Positions 5,936 through 14,290 of a stretch of 32,685 bases of DNA are shown here, piece after piece (positions within the stretch are counted from its first letter, which is position 1; every line of letters begins with the position of its first letter). Position numbers and translations under genes: made by a program. This stretch comes from Bifidobacteriaceae bacterium (GTDB lineage: Bacteria > Actinomycetota > Actinomycetes > Actinomycetales > WQXJ01): NCBI GenBank assembly GCA_031281585.1, contig JAITFE010000095.1, forward strand, positions 1-32,685, given 5' to 3'. Below the pieces are notes generated by a model that did not search any database, had not been told where the DNA came from, and worked only from the letters and a program-made list of their open reading frames with translations.

Positions 5936-6994
5936 ATGTTCGATCCTTTCTATTCCCTCACCCCCCGGTTTCTCGCCGCCGTCTCCTTGATTGAACGCGC
6001 CCGCGGCCGGATCGACGCCGCCCGCCTGACCACCGAGCAAGCGGACTCGCTGCACCGGCAGGCCGAAAGCGACATGGCAGTCGCCTCGGCCGGCCTTTCC
6101 GACACCTCCCTGACCAAGCGGGAAATCGAGGCCATCTTGGCCGGCGAGGAGGTCCACGCGCCCGCCCGCGCGGTGACGGAGGTCCACAACGCCCGCGAGG
6201 GCATGCGCTGGGGGCTGGCCCGCGAACAGGACCGCTCCCCCCTCGCCCTGGAGGACATCGTGGAAATGCACCGCATTTTCGCCCAGGGGCTGATCCCGGA
6301 CGTGCACCTGGGCGCCTTCAGGCCCGGACCCGCGCTGATCGGCGACCAGTTCGTCGGCTCGGACTGGGGCAAGTACAAGGCCCCGCCGGCCGAGTTGGTC
6401 GAGGCCCGCCTGGAGGCGCTGCTGCGGTGGCTGGCGACGGCCGGGGACGACCCGCATCCCGTCATCGCGGCCGGCATTGCCCACCAGGAGATCGCCTCGA
6501 TCCGGCCGTTCAACGTTTCCACCGGGCAGATCGCGCGCCTGACCTCGCGGATCGTGTTGGGCCAGCACGGCTATTCCTTCCAGGACGGTTTGGCCCTGGG
6601 CTTGTATTACCTTGACAACCGCTCGGCCTATTACGCCGCCTTGGACAACGGCGCCAGCTATTTGGAGCGGGCCCACAACTCCCGCAACACCTGGCTGTCC
6701 TTCTACCTGCGCGGCCTGCTGAACGAGGTCGACCGGCTCACCGCGCTGTTCTCCGGCTTCGAGGTGGGCGACGAGTTCGCCCAGGCCTGGCCCGCCATGC
6801 GCCGCGACGAGGCGGCCCTGCTCGCCTTCGCGGACCACTACGGCTCGCTTTCCCTGCACGATGCCGTCGCCATCCTCTCCCCCACCCCCAAACGTTTGGT
6901 GTCCCGCCGGTTGGAGGCCATGGTCAAGGAGGGCCACCTGGTCAAGGACCAGGATGCCGACCCGGTGCGCTACCGCCCGTCGGTGACCGCCTGA
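5936..6994 (+). CDS. Fic-fold protein with degenerate active site and C-terminal winged-helix-like region
   Basis: A 352-residue Fic-family protein. Fic enzymes transfer AMP or other groups to proteins using HPFx(D/E)GN(G/K)R. The corresponding loop here is RPFNVSTGQIAR at 190-201, aligned securely by H183 (IAHQEIASI) before it. The catalytic His is R190, the Asp/Glu is V194, the Gly-Asn pair is Ser-Thr and the following Arg is Q198. The inhibitory (S/T)xxxE(G/N) helix that precedes many Fic domains is represented by VASAGLSDTSL (49-59), where the Glu position is Ser. The C-terminal 90 residues (SLSLHDAVAILSPTPKRLVSRRLEAMVKEGHL) look like a winged helix, as in many class II Fic proteins. ATG 5936 is chosen because the family begins MFDPF-like. 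It ends 25 bp inside the convergent DUF6020 gene. AMPylation is unlikely; binding or regulation is more plausible. Confidence 0.8.
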   Translation: MFDPFYSLTPRFLAAVSLIERARGRIDAARLTTEQADSLHRQAESDMAVASAGLSDTSLTKREIEAILAGEEVHAPARAVTEVHNAREGMRWGLAREQDRSPLALEDIVEMHRIFAQGLIPDVHLGAFRPGPALIGDQFVGSDWGKYKAPPAELVEARLEALLRWLATAGDDPHPVIAAGIAHQEIASIRPFNVSTGQIARLTSRIVLGQHGYSFQDGLALGLYYLDNRSAYYAALDNGASYLERAHNSRNTWLSFYLRGLLNEVDRLTALFSGFEVGDEFAQAWPAMRRDEAALLAFADHYGSLSLHDAVAILSPTPKRLVSRRLEAMVKEGHLVKDQDADPVRYRPSVTA

Positions 6995-8673
6995 CGCCGG
7001 AGGTCGAAGACCCTCGGGTCGGCCAGGAACGCCGCCACCAGCGGCGCGCAGTAGAAGAACGGCAGGAAGTAGCGCACCAGCATGCCCGGTCCGGCGAAGA
7101 CCGGGACGCAGGTGGCCAGGAGCAGCAATCCGACCGGCAGGAAGGCGGTCGGCTGCCCGCTCCGGCCCCTGGCCCAGGCGAGCGCCGCCGCGAATCCGGT
7201 CAACCAGAGGTAGGTGGCCGGGGACCACAGCCAGGCCAGAATGGGCGTCTCGAAGGGCACCTTCGACTTGGAGGAGAAGGCGGCATACGCCTGGTGCACA
7301 AACGCGGGTCCTTTTGGATCCGCTACCCCAGGGCTTTCCGTGTTGTAACAGAAGTAGCTGGTGCCCGTGGCCGGGTAAAGGGCGTCAGGTCCGGACACCG
7401 AGTACACGTCCACCACGGCGCCCGGCAGCCACCCTTGGACGGTGTTGGCGGCCAGCGCGTCCGCGTAAATGCCGGGGTGGGCCAGGCCCACCTCCGCCCA
7501 GAGCTTCACGAAACGTTTGGTGTCCATCTGGAGGCGGGCGGTGTCAGCGCCGAGCATGACCGGGTCGGCCAGTTGGGGCCGGTAGACCGCGAGCGCCTCC
7601 GGCTTCACGTAGGACTCGAGGACGGCCCGTTGGTCCGGCGTCATGGCGCTCGGGGAAGCGTTGTAGGCGCGGGCGAGTTGCTGCAGCGGCACCGAGTAGG
7701 CGGCGACGGCGTTGCCGGCGGGCAAATGGAGGATCCCCTTGTACACCAGCGGGTCAAGCAGCAGGCCCGCCACCGCGGCGCTGATGAAGCAGGCCGCCAG
7801 CGCCTTGCGGGCGGGCTGTCTGACAATCACCGCCAGCAGCGCGAACAGGATGAACCCGTAGACGGCGTCCCGGCGCATGGCGATGGCGGCCACCGCCAAC
7901 GCCGCGACCAGCCACCAGCGCCAGCGGCGGGGCTGTTTGAGCGCGTCGACTGTGCAGACGGCCAACGCCAGGACGACCGCCGAGAAGGCGGTGTTGCGCG
8001 CCCAGTTGAGCGAGAACAGCGCGATGGTGGGGAAGACCGCGAAGTAGGCCAAAGCCCCCCAGCGGACGCCGCGGGGAACCCGCCACGCCCGCAGGCGCCG
8101 CAAGGCGAAGGCGAACACCGCGGCGACGGCCACGGACTGCAGCATGATCCAGGCGGCTATCCCGTAGTTGTCGTGGCCGGTCAGCTTGGCCACCCCGATT
8201 TCCACCCCCGTGGCCAGGAAGGTGTGCAGCGGCGGCATGGCCGTGGTCAGCGCGTGGCCGGAGGCCAGCCTGTGGGCGGTGGCCGCGTCATAGCACCAGA
8301 AGCCCGGCCAGCCGGACAGCCAGACGGGAGTCCAGGCCAGCCAGATGACGGCCCAGTCGAAGAAGAAGGCCCGTGGGCGGTTCCGCCAAACGGCCATGGG
8401 GCGGAGGCGGGGACGTTCGACCAGCCAGCGGGCCGCCGCCACGGCGCCCGCGAAGACGGCGGCCAGAGCCGCGATGGTCACATAAAGCCAAGGCGAGGTC
8501 CAGTGCGCCGAACCGTCCCTGATGACCGCCACGCCCACGGCGGTGGCGGCGCCGAAGACCACGCCGAGGACCCAGGTCAACGGGCCGCGCAAGGCCTGGT
8601 CCCAGCCGAGGAGCGCCCTGGACCAACGCCCGCCGCCAGACGCCGCCTCTTCCCGTGGTCGCGCCAACTTCAT
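6970..8673 (-). CDS. DUF6020 polytopic membrane protein
   Basis: A 567-residue protein with about 10-12 membrane segments, for example WVLGVVFGAATAVGVAVI, WLYVTIAALAAVFAGAVAAA, FAVFPTIALFSLNW and FLPVGLLLLATCVPVFAG. The motif near 125-160, SGWPGFWCYDAATAHRL then TTAMPPLHTFLATG, is characteristic of DUF6020 proteins, which resemble GT-C glycosyltransferases and are found in actinobacterial and firmicute surface-polysaccharide loci. A large extracytoplasmic segment (about 320-470) follows the eighth or ninth helix. It is the last gene of a four-gene minus-strand operon; its ATG overlaps the stop of the preceding glycosyltransferase (ATGA). A role in adding sugars outside the membrane or in polymer handling is inferred from context. 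Its 3' end overlaps the Fic-like gene by 25 bp. Confidence 0.8.
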   Translation of the reverse strand: MKLARPREEAASGGGRWSRALLGWDQALRGPLTWVLGVVFGAATAVGVAVIRDGSAHWTSPWLYVTIAALAAVFAGAVAAARWLVERPRLRPMAVWRNRPRAFFFDWAVIWLAWTPVWLSGWPGFWCYDAATAHRLASGHALTTAMPPLHTFLATGVEIGVAKLTGHDNYGIAAWIMLQSVAVAAVFAFALRRLRAWRVPRGVRWGALAYFAVFPTIALFSLNWARNTAFSAVVLALAVCTVDALKQPRRWRWWLVAALAVAAIAMRRDAVYGFILFALLAVIVRQPARKALAACFISAAVAGLLLDPLVYKGILHLPAGNAVAAYSVPLQQLARAYNASPSAMTPDQRAVLESYVKPEALAVYRPQLADPVMLGADTARLQMDTKRFVKLWAEVGLAHPGIYADALAANTVQGWLPGAVVDVYSVSGPDALYPATGTSYFCYNTESPGVADPKGPAFVHQAYAAFSSKSKVPFETPILAWLWSPATYLWLTGFAAALAWARGRSGQPTAFLPVGLLLLATCVPVFAGPGMLVRYFLPFFYCAPLVAAFLADPRVFDLRRQAVTDGR

Positions 8674-10406
8674 GAACCGGCCCGCCCGCCTAAGGGTGGC
8701 GTGGCAGAAGCGGTCGCCCTTGAGGCTGGCCCCCGCGCCTCGGACGGGGGAGTCAATAACTCCGCGCCGTCCGCGCGGCGGGACCGCACAACCAGAGCCA
8801 GACGGCGGGCACGGCGCGGGCTGGTGCTCCGCCGCCGAATGGCGGCCTCAAGGCCGCGCCGCCACGCGGCCACCCGCAACTCCGCCTCGGCCAGCGCGTT
8901 CGCCCGGTCCCGGCTCGGCTCACCCAGCCAGCGGCCGGCCCGGCGGACGACAACCGACCGGCCCTTCAGCGGCGCCACCGCCAACCGGCCGACAAGGCGG
9001 GCCAACGGCGGCGCCCAGGGGGCCGGGTCGGGCGCGCGGGCGGCCTTGATCCGGGGGTCGAGCCCCCGCGCGACCCGCCCGCTCACCACCACGGCCGTGA
9101 CCGGCCGGCCGTCGAACAGGGCCTGGCCAACCAGGCCGGACAACTCGTCCCAGCCGCTCTCCGTCAACGCCGCCGCCACCAGCGGGGCGGCCAACGCCGG
9201 GGCCGCGCCCCCGGCGGGCGCCTCGGCGAACGGCGCGCGACCCGCCGCGACCCGCCGTTCCATAGCGCCGAATTGGTCCGCGCCGTAACGCAGCGCAATC
9301 GCCTCTCTGACCGCCCGCGCCGCGCCGGGGGCGCCCCGGCGCAAAGACCCCTCCAAGTCCCCCACCGCCCGCGCCACCGCCGCGCCCGCGCCGGGCCCCA
9401 GAGGCGGGTCGATCATCACCGCCCGCCCGGCGGCGACGGCTGGGGCCATGGTCTGCAAAGTGCCGTGGTTACGGGCCACGACCAGCGGCAACCCGCCGAG
9501 CAGGCCCTCCAGCGGGGCCAAACCGAAGGTCTCGGCGGGCGAGAGGTGGAGTTGGAGGTCCGCCGCCGCCATCGCTTGGGCCACCTCGACGCGGTTCAGC
9601 GCCCCCAAGAAGAAAATCCTGTCCGCCACGCCGAGCCGCAAGGCCAAGGCCTCCAAGTCGGCCCGGGCCGGCCCATGGCCGGCCAACGAGAGCCGCAGGC
9701 CCGCGCGCCGACGCGCGGAGCAGACGGCGGCGAAGCCGCGGACCACCGCGAACACGCCCTTCGCGGCGTCCAGGTTGCCCACGTACAACCAATGGTCCAG
9801 GCCCGCCTCGACCGGACGGTCCAGGAACGGGAACTCGGCCGGGTCCACGGGGTTGCCGACGGCCCAGACCTTGGCCCGGTCGGCCGGGAAGGCGCGCCGA
9901 ATCCGACTGGCGGCGTCCTCCCCGGCGGTCAAGACGGCATCGGACATAGACACAACCCGGCCGTACAGCGAACGCGACGCCCGCTTCCGCAAAAGTTGCG
10001 GCAGGTAGGAGGCGTGCTCCGCCAAAACGAGCCGCTGGCCGGGCCGCAGGGCCTGGGCGGCCGCGAACCCGGTGGGCAGGCCGACGTGCGCGAACACCAC
10101 GTCCGCCGCCTCGACCGCCGCCCGCGCGGCGCCGGTCAGGGCGCGGGCCTGCGCCTCGGCGGCCTCCGCCCTGGGCAGGGAATGGCCCACTTTGACTGGC
10201 ATCCACAGGACGCGGCCCTCCGGCGCCCGCCGCTCCGAGGCCGCGCGCGGGTCGTCCGGGGCCACCAGCTCCAGGTGGACCACGGTCAGCTTGTCCTCGG
10301 GCCAGGCCAGGGCGCGCGCCCAATCGCGGACAAAGGCGCCGGCGTAGGGCTTGTCCTCGGTGGGGTACCAGGGGGTCGCCACGACGGCCTGGCCGGAACC
10401 GCTCAC
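8670..10406 (-). CDS. GT4-family glycosyltransferase with long C-terminal extension
   Basis: A 578-residue protein. Residues 1-385 form a GT-B glycosyltransferase of family 4: N-terminal ATPWYPTEDKPYAGAFVRDWA, then the nucleotide-sugar side LYVGNLDAAKGVFAV (207-221), LSLAGHGPARADLEAL and SPAETFGLAPLE, where E292 and E300 form the EX7E motif of retaining enzymes. After about residue 390 there are nearly 190 residues with no recognised domain, Ala/Arg-rich and basic toward the end. GTG 10406 is used because it overlaps the preceding gene's TGA (GTGA), just ahead of the conserved strand VVATPWYP. It is third in the minus-strand operon and most likely adds one sugar of a surface glycan from a nucleotide donor on the cytoplasmic face. 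Substrate is not predictable from sequence. Confidence 0.85.
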   Translation of the reverse strand: MSGSGQAVVATPWYPTEDKPYAGAFVRDWARALAWPEDKLTVVHLELVAPDDPRAASERRAPEGRVLWMPVKVGHSLPRAEAAEAQARALTGAARAAVEAADVVFAHVGLPTGFAAAQALRPGQRLVLAEHASYLPQLLRKRASRSLYGRVVSMSDAVLTAGEDAASRIRRAFPADRAKVWAVGNPVDPAEFPFLDRPVEAGLDHWLYVGNLDAAKGVFAVVRGFAAVCSARRRAGLRLSLAGHGPARADLEALALRLGVADRIFFLGALNRVEVAQAMAAADLQLHLSPAETFGLAPLEGLLGGLPLVVARNHGTLQTMAPAVAAGRAVMIDPPLGPGAGAAVARAVGDLEGSLRRGAPGAARAVREAIALRYGADQFGAMERRVAAGRAPFAEAPAGGAAPALAAPLVAAALTESGWDELSGLVGQALFDGRPVTAVVVSGRVARGLDPRIKAARAPDPAPWAPPLARLVGRLAVAPLKGRSVVVRRAGRWLGEPSRDRANALAEAELRVAAWRRGLEAAIRRRSTSPRRARRLALVVRSRRADGAELLTPPSEARGPASRATASATPPLGGRAGS

Positions 10407-11848
10407 GGGTCCGCCAGCGGCACGAGGCCGGCGTACAGCTCCGCCAGCTTCTCCGCTTGGGTCTCCCACGCGAAACGCTCTTTCAGCGCGGGCGCGCGGG
10501 CGGCCCGCGCCAAAGCCTCCCGGTCCGCCAGGACCAATCGGATCGCCTCCGCGATCGAGGCCGGGTCGGCCGGGTCGAACGTGACGCCAATCCCGGCTTC
10601 CGCCACCAACTCCCCCATAGCCTTGACGCGGCTCACCGCCACCGGCAGGCCGGCCCACAGGTAGTCGAACAGTTTGTTCGGCAACGCCATCTCATGGTTC
10701 GGCAGGCCAAGGGCCATGGGGTGGATGCCGAAAGTCGCGCTCGACAAGAACCGCACCACCTCTTCCGGGGTCACCGGCTCCACCAGGTGGACCCGGTCCC
10801 CCACGCCCAGCTTGGCCGCGTGCTCGGCCAGGCCGAGCGCCACCGGGTAATGGGCGTTCGGGACGCAGACCAAGGCCAAGTGCACGTTTTCCACCAGCGC
10901 CACGCCCTCGATCAGTTGTTTGAGGTTGCGGTTGGCGGCCAGCACACCGGCGTACACACCAAGGGGAACATCCAAGCCCAGGCCCAACGCCGCGCGCAGG
11001 TCCGGCCCGCAGGCCTGCTCCTGGCCCGCGCGCAACAGCGGGGTGTTCAACACCACCGTGGGACGCGTCGGCAAGCCCAACTCCTGCGGCAACAGGTCGG
11101 CGATCGGCTCGGAGACGGTGATGACGGCGTCCGCCTCACGCGCGAACTCCCTCTCCATGGCCGTGTAGGCGGCCTCCCAGAAGGGGTTGCCGCCCAGCAT
11201 CCCGGCGACGTATTCGTGGGCGTCGTAGACCAGCTTGACCTGTTTGCCGCGCGCCGCCAGCCGCCGCTTCGCATGGACGCCGGCGCCCAGCAGGTGCACG
11301 TCGTGGAGGTGCAACAAGTCCGGCTCCAGCTTGACAAGCCAGGGGTTGAAGACGCCTTCCAAATCCGCCACGTTGGCCAGTTCTTTGCGCCACGGCTGGC
11401 GGCGCCGCCACGCCTCGTAGCGGCTTTGGCGCCGCTCGGTCCGCACGGACAACGCCTTGGAGCGCACGCGGTGGGCCAGTTGGGCCGCCCGCAGCGAAAC
11501 CGGCACGCGGTCGGTGTCGAGGCGGGCCCGCCGGGCCGCCAGTTCGGCCGCCCGGATGCGGCGGGCGCGCGCGTTCGCGTAGCCGATCGGCAGCCAGTTG
11601 CGCCCCGCGGCCGCCTTCTTCGACACCCGGCGCTGCGCCTCTTGCCGCAGTTCGTAGGCGACGGGCAGGCCGACCGTCCGGGCGCCGCCCAGCTCGCCTT
11701 CGGTGACCACATGGCCCGTGTCGTCCGCCCACAGCAGCGTCACCCGGTAGCCCATCGCCGCCGCCGATGCCGCCGACTTGCGCACCCTCGCGTCCGCCGT
11801 TATCGGGTTGGCCACGGCCATCACCAAGTGGGGCCCCTTAGCCGACAC
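10403..11848 (-). CDS. GT4-like glycosyltransferase
   Basis: A 481-residue GT-B glycosyltransferase. It starts with GPHLVMAVANPITADARVRKSA, shows the acceptor-domain signature LLHLHDVHLLGAG and KLVYDAHEYVAG, then TVSEPIADLL, VVLNTP, and in the donor domain GVYAGVLAANRNLKQLIEG and LPNKLFDYLWAGLPVAVS. A basic insertion of about 80 residues (about 75-155) contains the segment SVRTERRQSRYEAWRRRQPW. The gene is clearly paralogous to the one at 14291-15763, which shares the HDVY/YDARE/SEPLADLL and NKFFEYLFAGLP motifs. GTG 11848 is preceded by AGGAGG at a normal distance and overlaps the upstream gene by 11 bp. It probably acts on the cytoplasmic face in assembly of the locus polysaccharide. Confidence 0.85.
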   Translation of the reverse strand: MSAKGPHLVMAVANPITADARVRKSAASAAAMGYRVTLLWADDTGHVVTEGELGGARTVGLPVAYELRQEAQRRVSKKAAAGRNWLPIGYANARARRIRAAELAARRARLDTDRVPVSLRAAQLAHRVRSKALSVRTERRQSRYEAWRRRQPWRKELANVADLEGVFNPWLVKLEPDLLHLHDVHLLGAGVHAKRRLAARGKQVKLVYDAHEYVAGMLGGNPFWEAAYTAMEREFAREADAVITVSEPIADLLPQELGLPTRPTVVLNTPLLRAGQEQACGPDLRAALGLGLDVPLGVYAGVLAANRNLKQLIEGVALVENVHLALVCVPNAHYPVALGLAEHAAKLGVGDRVHLVEPVTPEEVVRFLSSATFGIHPMALGLPNHEMALPNKLFDYLWAGLPVAVSRVKAMGELVAEAGIGVTFDPADPASIAEAIRLVLADREALARAARAPALKERFAWETQAEKLAELYAGLVPLADP

Positions 11849-14255
11849 CCGTCCCCTCCTTCAACAGCGCGATTTCCTGGGCGGCCATCTGGGCCATAGT
11901 CATACTAGACCGGACGCGCCGGGCGGCCGCCGCCGACTTGGCCGCGAACACGTCGGGGTGGCGGTACAGGTCGCCGATCGCCTGGACAATCCCGTTCGGG
12001 TCGTCCGGCGCCGCCAGGTAGCCCTCCGCCTCCGACATGAACTCCGGCACCGCCGCCACGGCGTTGGAGATCACCACCAGCCCGCACGCCATCGCCTCGT
12101 CGCGGGAGACCCCTTGCGAGTCCCAGCGGGTCGGTTGGAGCATCACCCCGTAGTCCTGTTGGAGTTCGGCGATCTCCTGGTGGGTGGCGAAGCCGCGCCG
12201 CAGCTCCACATTGGCGAATCGCGCCAGCGGCTCCGCGTCCTGCCCCCACAATTCGCCGTCGCCAATGATCAGGAACCGCAGTTCGCCGAAGAACGGCTCT
12301 CGGCTCAGCGCCTCGATCGCCTGGGCGGCCAGGTCGGTGCCGTATTTCCGGCTGGCGAAACTCCTGATCATCAGCACGCGCAGACGTTGGGCGGGCGGTT
12401 TGGGCCGGTAGGCGAACAAGTCGGTGTCAACGCCGTTGTTGACCACCGCCGTGCCGCCGGGCGGCAGCCGCAGGTCAAATTCGGCCAGGTCTTCGGCGAC
12501 TTCCGCCGCGAAGGTGCGCGAGACGAACACCAGCTTGACCGCTTCGCCGACATGGGGCACAACCTGGCGCCACATGTCCATCAGGTTTTCGGTGTGCCGC
12601 ACCAGCCGGTCATGGTCCTCGGCGGATTCGATCGCGAAGCCGCGCCGCCACCAGGGTTGGATGTCGCTGCCGTGGACCCAGATGGTCAAAGCCACCGCGC
12701 CGACGTGCTCCTTGAGGGCCTCCCACACGTGGGGTTTGAGGAAGTGCACCCCCACGGCGGCGTAGCGGCCCGACTCGATGAGTTGGTGGAGCAGTTCGGG
12801 CGGGCCCTGAAGCACCTGGACTCCCAGGTGCTCGCGCCATTCTTTGGCCCCGCTCGGCTGCAGCACCATCACGTCGACCTCGAAGCCCAGTTCTTGGTAC
12901 ACCTTCACGCGGGTGTGGACAAACCCGAAGCTGTAGAGGTTGTCGGCGCTGGGATAGCCCGCGCTGATCAGCAGCACCCGGTCGCGGGAGCTCTTCAGCG
13001 GCAGGGTCTCCCTCCGCTCGTGGTCCGCGAGCTTCACACCGGTGAAGCGCGAGACGCCGGAGCCGAGAGCCCGCACGGCGAGCCTCACCCGCGCCGCCTC
13101 TGGCGGCGGGACCACTCGGTGCCGGGCGTTCCAGCCGTGCCAGCGGCTCTGGACCACGCCGCCGTTGGCGTCCATCAGCGTGATCGCCACCTGGCCCTCG
13201 GCCGTCCCCTGCCCGGACAGTTCGACGTGCAGCGCCCCGCCGGCCGCCACCCGCGTCAGGGGCAGCGAGCCGCGCAGGCCCAACGACATGGTGGTGCCCT
13301 CTCCGCGAGCGACCTCCCAGACCAGGTCGGCCCCGTCCCGCCAGGCGTGAAGGGCGCCGCCCAGGGCCGCGAAGCGGCCGGTCCGCCAAGCCGCGGGTTT
13401 GACCTGCCAGCCCCGGTCGCGGTCTTGGGGCCGCGCCGCCGCCTGCGCCAACTGCCGGGCGATGGCCGGCCACGGCTCCCGCTCCAGCGGCTTCCCCGTC
13501 GCCTGGGCCACCATCTGGCACAGCCGTGCCCGGTGGGAGTGCTCGCCGGCTACGGCGGCCGGGTCGAGGACAACCGGCCGGCCGGGACCGGCCGCCTGGT
13601 CGAAATAGTTCCAAATCGCCCGCGAGTAGGCGGCGTCCGCGTGGCCCTCGGTGATGAGTTGGCCCAGGAGGCCCGCGCTCATGCGGGTCTCGGAGGAGGC
13701 GTCCGGTTCGGCCGGCTCCTCCCCGCCCCGGCGCCCCGGCAGGGGCGCCACGCCCACGCGCTCCGGGCCCAGTTCCCGGCTGAGCTCCAGGGCGACTGAC
13801 AGTTCGGCGGCGAAGACGAAGTCGAATCCCTCCGCCACGCCCAGGAAGGGCGCGGCCTGGTCTGCGTCGCCCGTCAGCCACAAGAACCGGGCCGGACCGT
13901 CCACTTCGCCAAGGCTGGCTTCCCGGACGACCGGCAACGGCAAACCGGTCGGCTCGACTATCACAACGTCCGGCGCGCTGGAGCCATCCGCCAGGAGCCC
14001 CGCCTCGTCCAGACCGGCACGCAGGTCGGCGCCGCCGACCAGTTGGACCGCCAGGTTTCCGCCCGCCTCGGCTTTGGCGGCCAGGCGGCTGAGCCGCTCC
14101 GCGCGACCGGCGGGGACTGTTCGGGGCGCCTTCGACAACTGCCCGGCGGGGTAGCGCGCGACGGGGATGGAACGGTAAACCAACCCCGGGTACCGGTGAC
14201 CCGCCAACCTCTGGATCCTGATCAGAACCCGCCGGATCCGGCGCCTCAAACGCAT
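11838..14255 (-). CDS. Large multidomain glycosyltransferase (N-terminal unknown, beta-rich middle, GT4 C-terminal)
   Basis: An 805-residue protein with three parts. Residues 1-290 begin with a very basic stretch (MRLRRRIRRVLIRIQRLAG) and contain Rossmann-like strands (LAVQLVGG, DVVIVEP, DFVFAAELSVALELSREL) resembling half of a GT-B fold. Residues about 295-420 are beta-rich with sequence like a sugar-binding jelly roll (WRTGRFAALGGALHAWRDG; AITLMDANGGVVQSRWHGW). Residues about 420-800 are a GT4 enzyme: LLISAGYPSADNLYSFGFVHTR at its start, then VHGSDIQPWW, VFVSRTFAAEV, VVNNGVDTDLF, MIRSFASRKYGTDL and RWDSQGVSRDEAMACG, an EX7E variant with Asp first. First gene of the operon, with TATCCT 7 nt before ATG 14255 and no ribosome site, so probably leaderless. 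It could make a linkage at the membrane; the sugar is unknown. Confidence 0.8.
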   Translation of the reverse strand: MRLRRRIRRVLIRIQRLAGHRYPGLVYRSIPVARYPAGQLSKAPRTVPAGRAERLSRLAAKAEAGGNLAVQLVGGADLRAGLDEAGLLADGSSAPDVVIVEPTGLPLPVVREASLGEVDGPARFLWLTGDADQAAPFLGVAEGFDFVFAAELSVALELSRELGPERVGVAPLPGRRGGEEPAEPDASSETRMSAGLLGQLITEGHADAAYSRAIWNYFDQAAGPGRPVVLDPAAVAGEHSHRARLCQMVAQATGKPLEREPWPAIARQLAQAAARPQDRDRGWQVKPAAWRTGRFAALGGALHAWRDGADLVWEVARGEGTTMSLGLRGSLPLTRVAAGGALHVELSGQGTAEGQVAITLMDANGGVVQSRWHGWNARHRVVPPPEAARVRLAVRALGSGVSRFTGVKLADHERRETLPLKSSRDRVLLISAGYPSADNLYSFGFVHTRVKVYQELGFEVDVMVLQPSGAKEWREHLGVQVLQGPPELLHQLIESGRYAAVGVHFLKPHVWEALKEHVGAVALTIWVHGSDIQPWWRRGFAIESAEDHDRLVRHTENLMDMWRQVVPHVGEAVKLVFVSRTFAAEVAEDLAEFDLRLPPGGTAVVNNGVDTDLFAYRPKPPAQRLRVLMIRSFASRKYGTDLAAQAIEALSREPFFGELRFLIIGDGELWGQDAEPLARFANVELRRGFATHQEIAELQQDYGVMLQPTRWDSQGVSRDEAMACGLVVISNAVAAVPEFMSEAEGYLAAPDDPNGIVQAIGDLYRHPDVFAAKSAAAARRVRSSMTMAQMAAQEIALLKEGTGVG

Positions 14256-14262
14256 CCGGAGC

Positions 14263-14268
14263 AGGATA
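14263..14268 (-). promoter_or_regulatory. -10 box (TATCCT) of the minus-strand glycosyltransferase operon
   Basis: On the minus strand TATCCT is followed by exactly 7 nt and then ATG 14255. No Shine-Dalgarno sequence lies between them. Only 35 bp separate this start from the divergent GTG 14291, so the two promoters must overlap. Confidence 0.5.
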
Positions 14269-14278
14269 ACAGATATGG

Positions 14279-14284
14279 CAGAAT
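14279..14284 (+). promoter_or_regulatory. Weak -10 candidate (CAGAAT) for the divergent GT4/wecB unit
   Basis: CAGAAT keeps the A at position 2 and T at position 6 of a -10 box and lies 6 nt before GTG 14291. No ribosome site precedes that GTG, so a leaderless start is plausible, less certain than on the opposite strand. Confidence 0.3.
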
Positions 14285-14290
14285 GATCCG

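Noticed and set aside
7294-9288. 664-codon plus-strand frame opposite DUF6020 and a glycosyltransferase
   Set aside because: Antisense shadow caused by high GC; the minus-strand proteins have clear family motifs.
11778-13799. 673-codon plus-strand frame opposite the large glycosyltransferase
   Set aside because: His/Gln/Arg-rich translation without motifs; the opposite strand encodes a recognisable GT4 enzyme.
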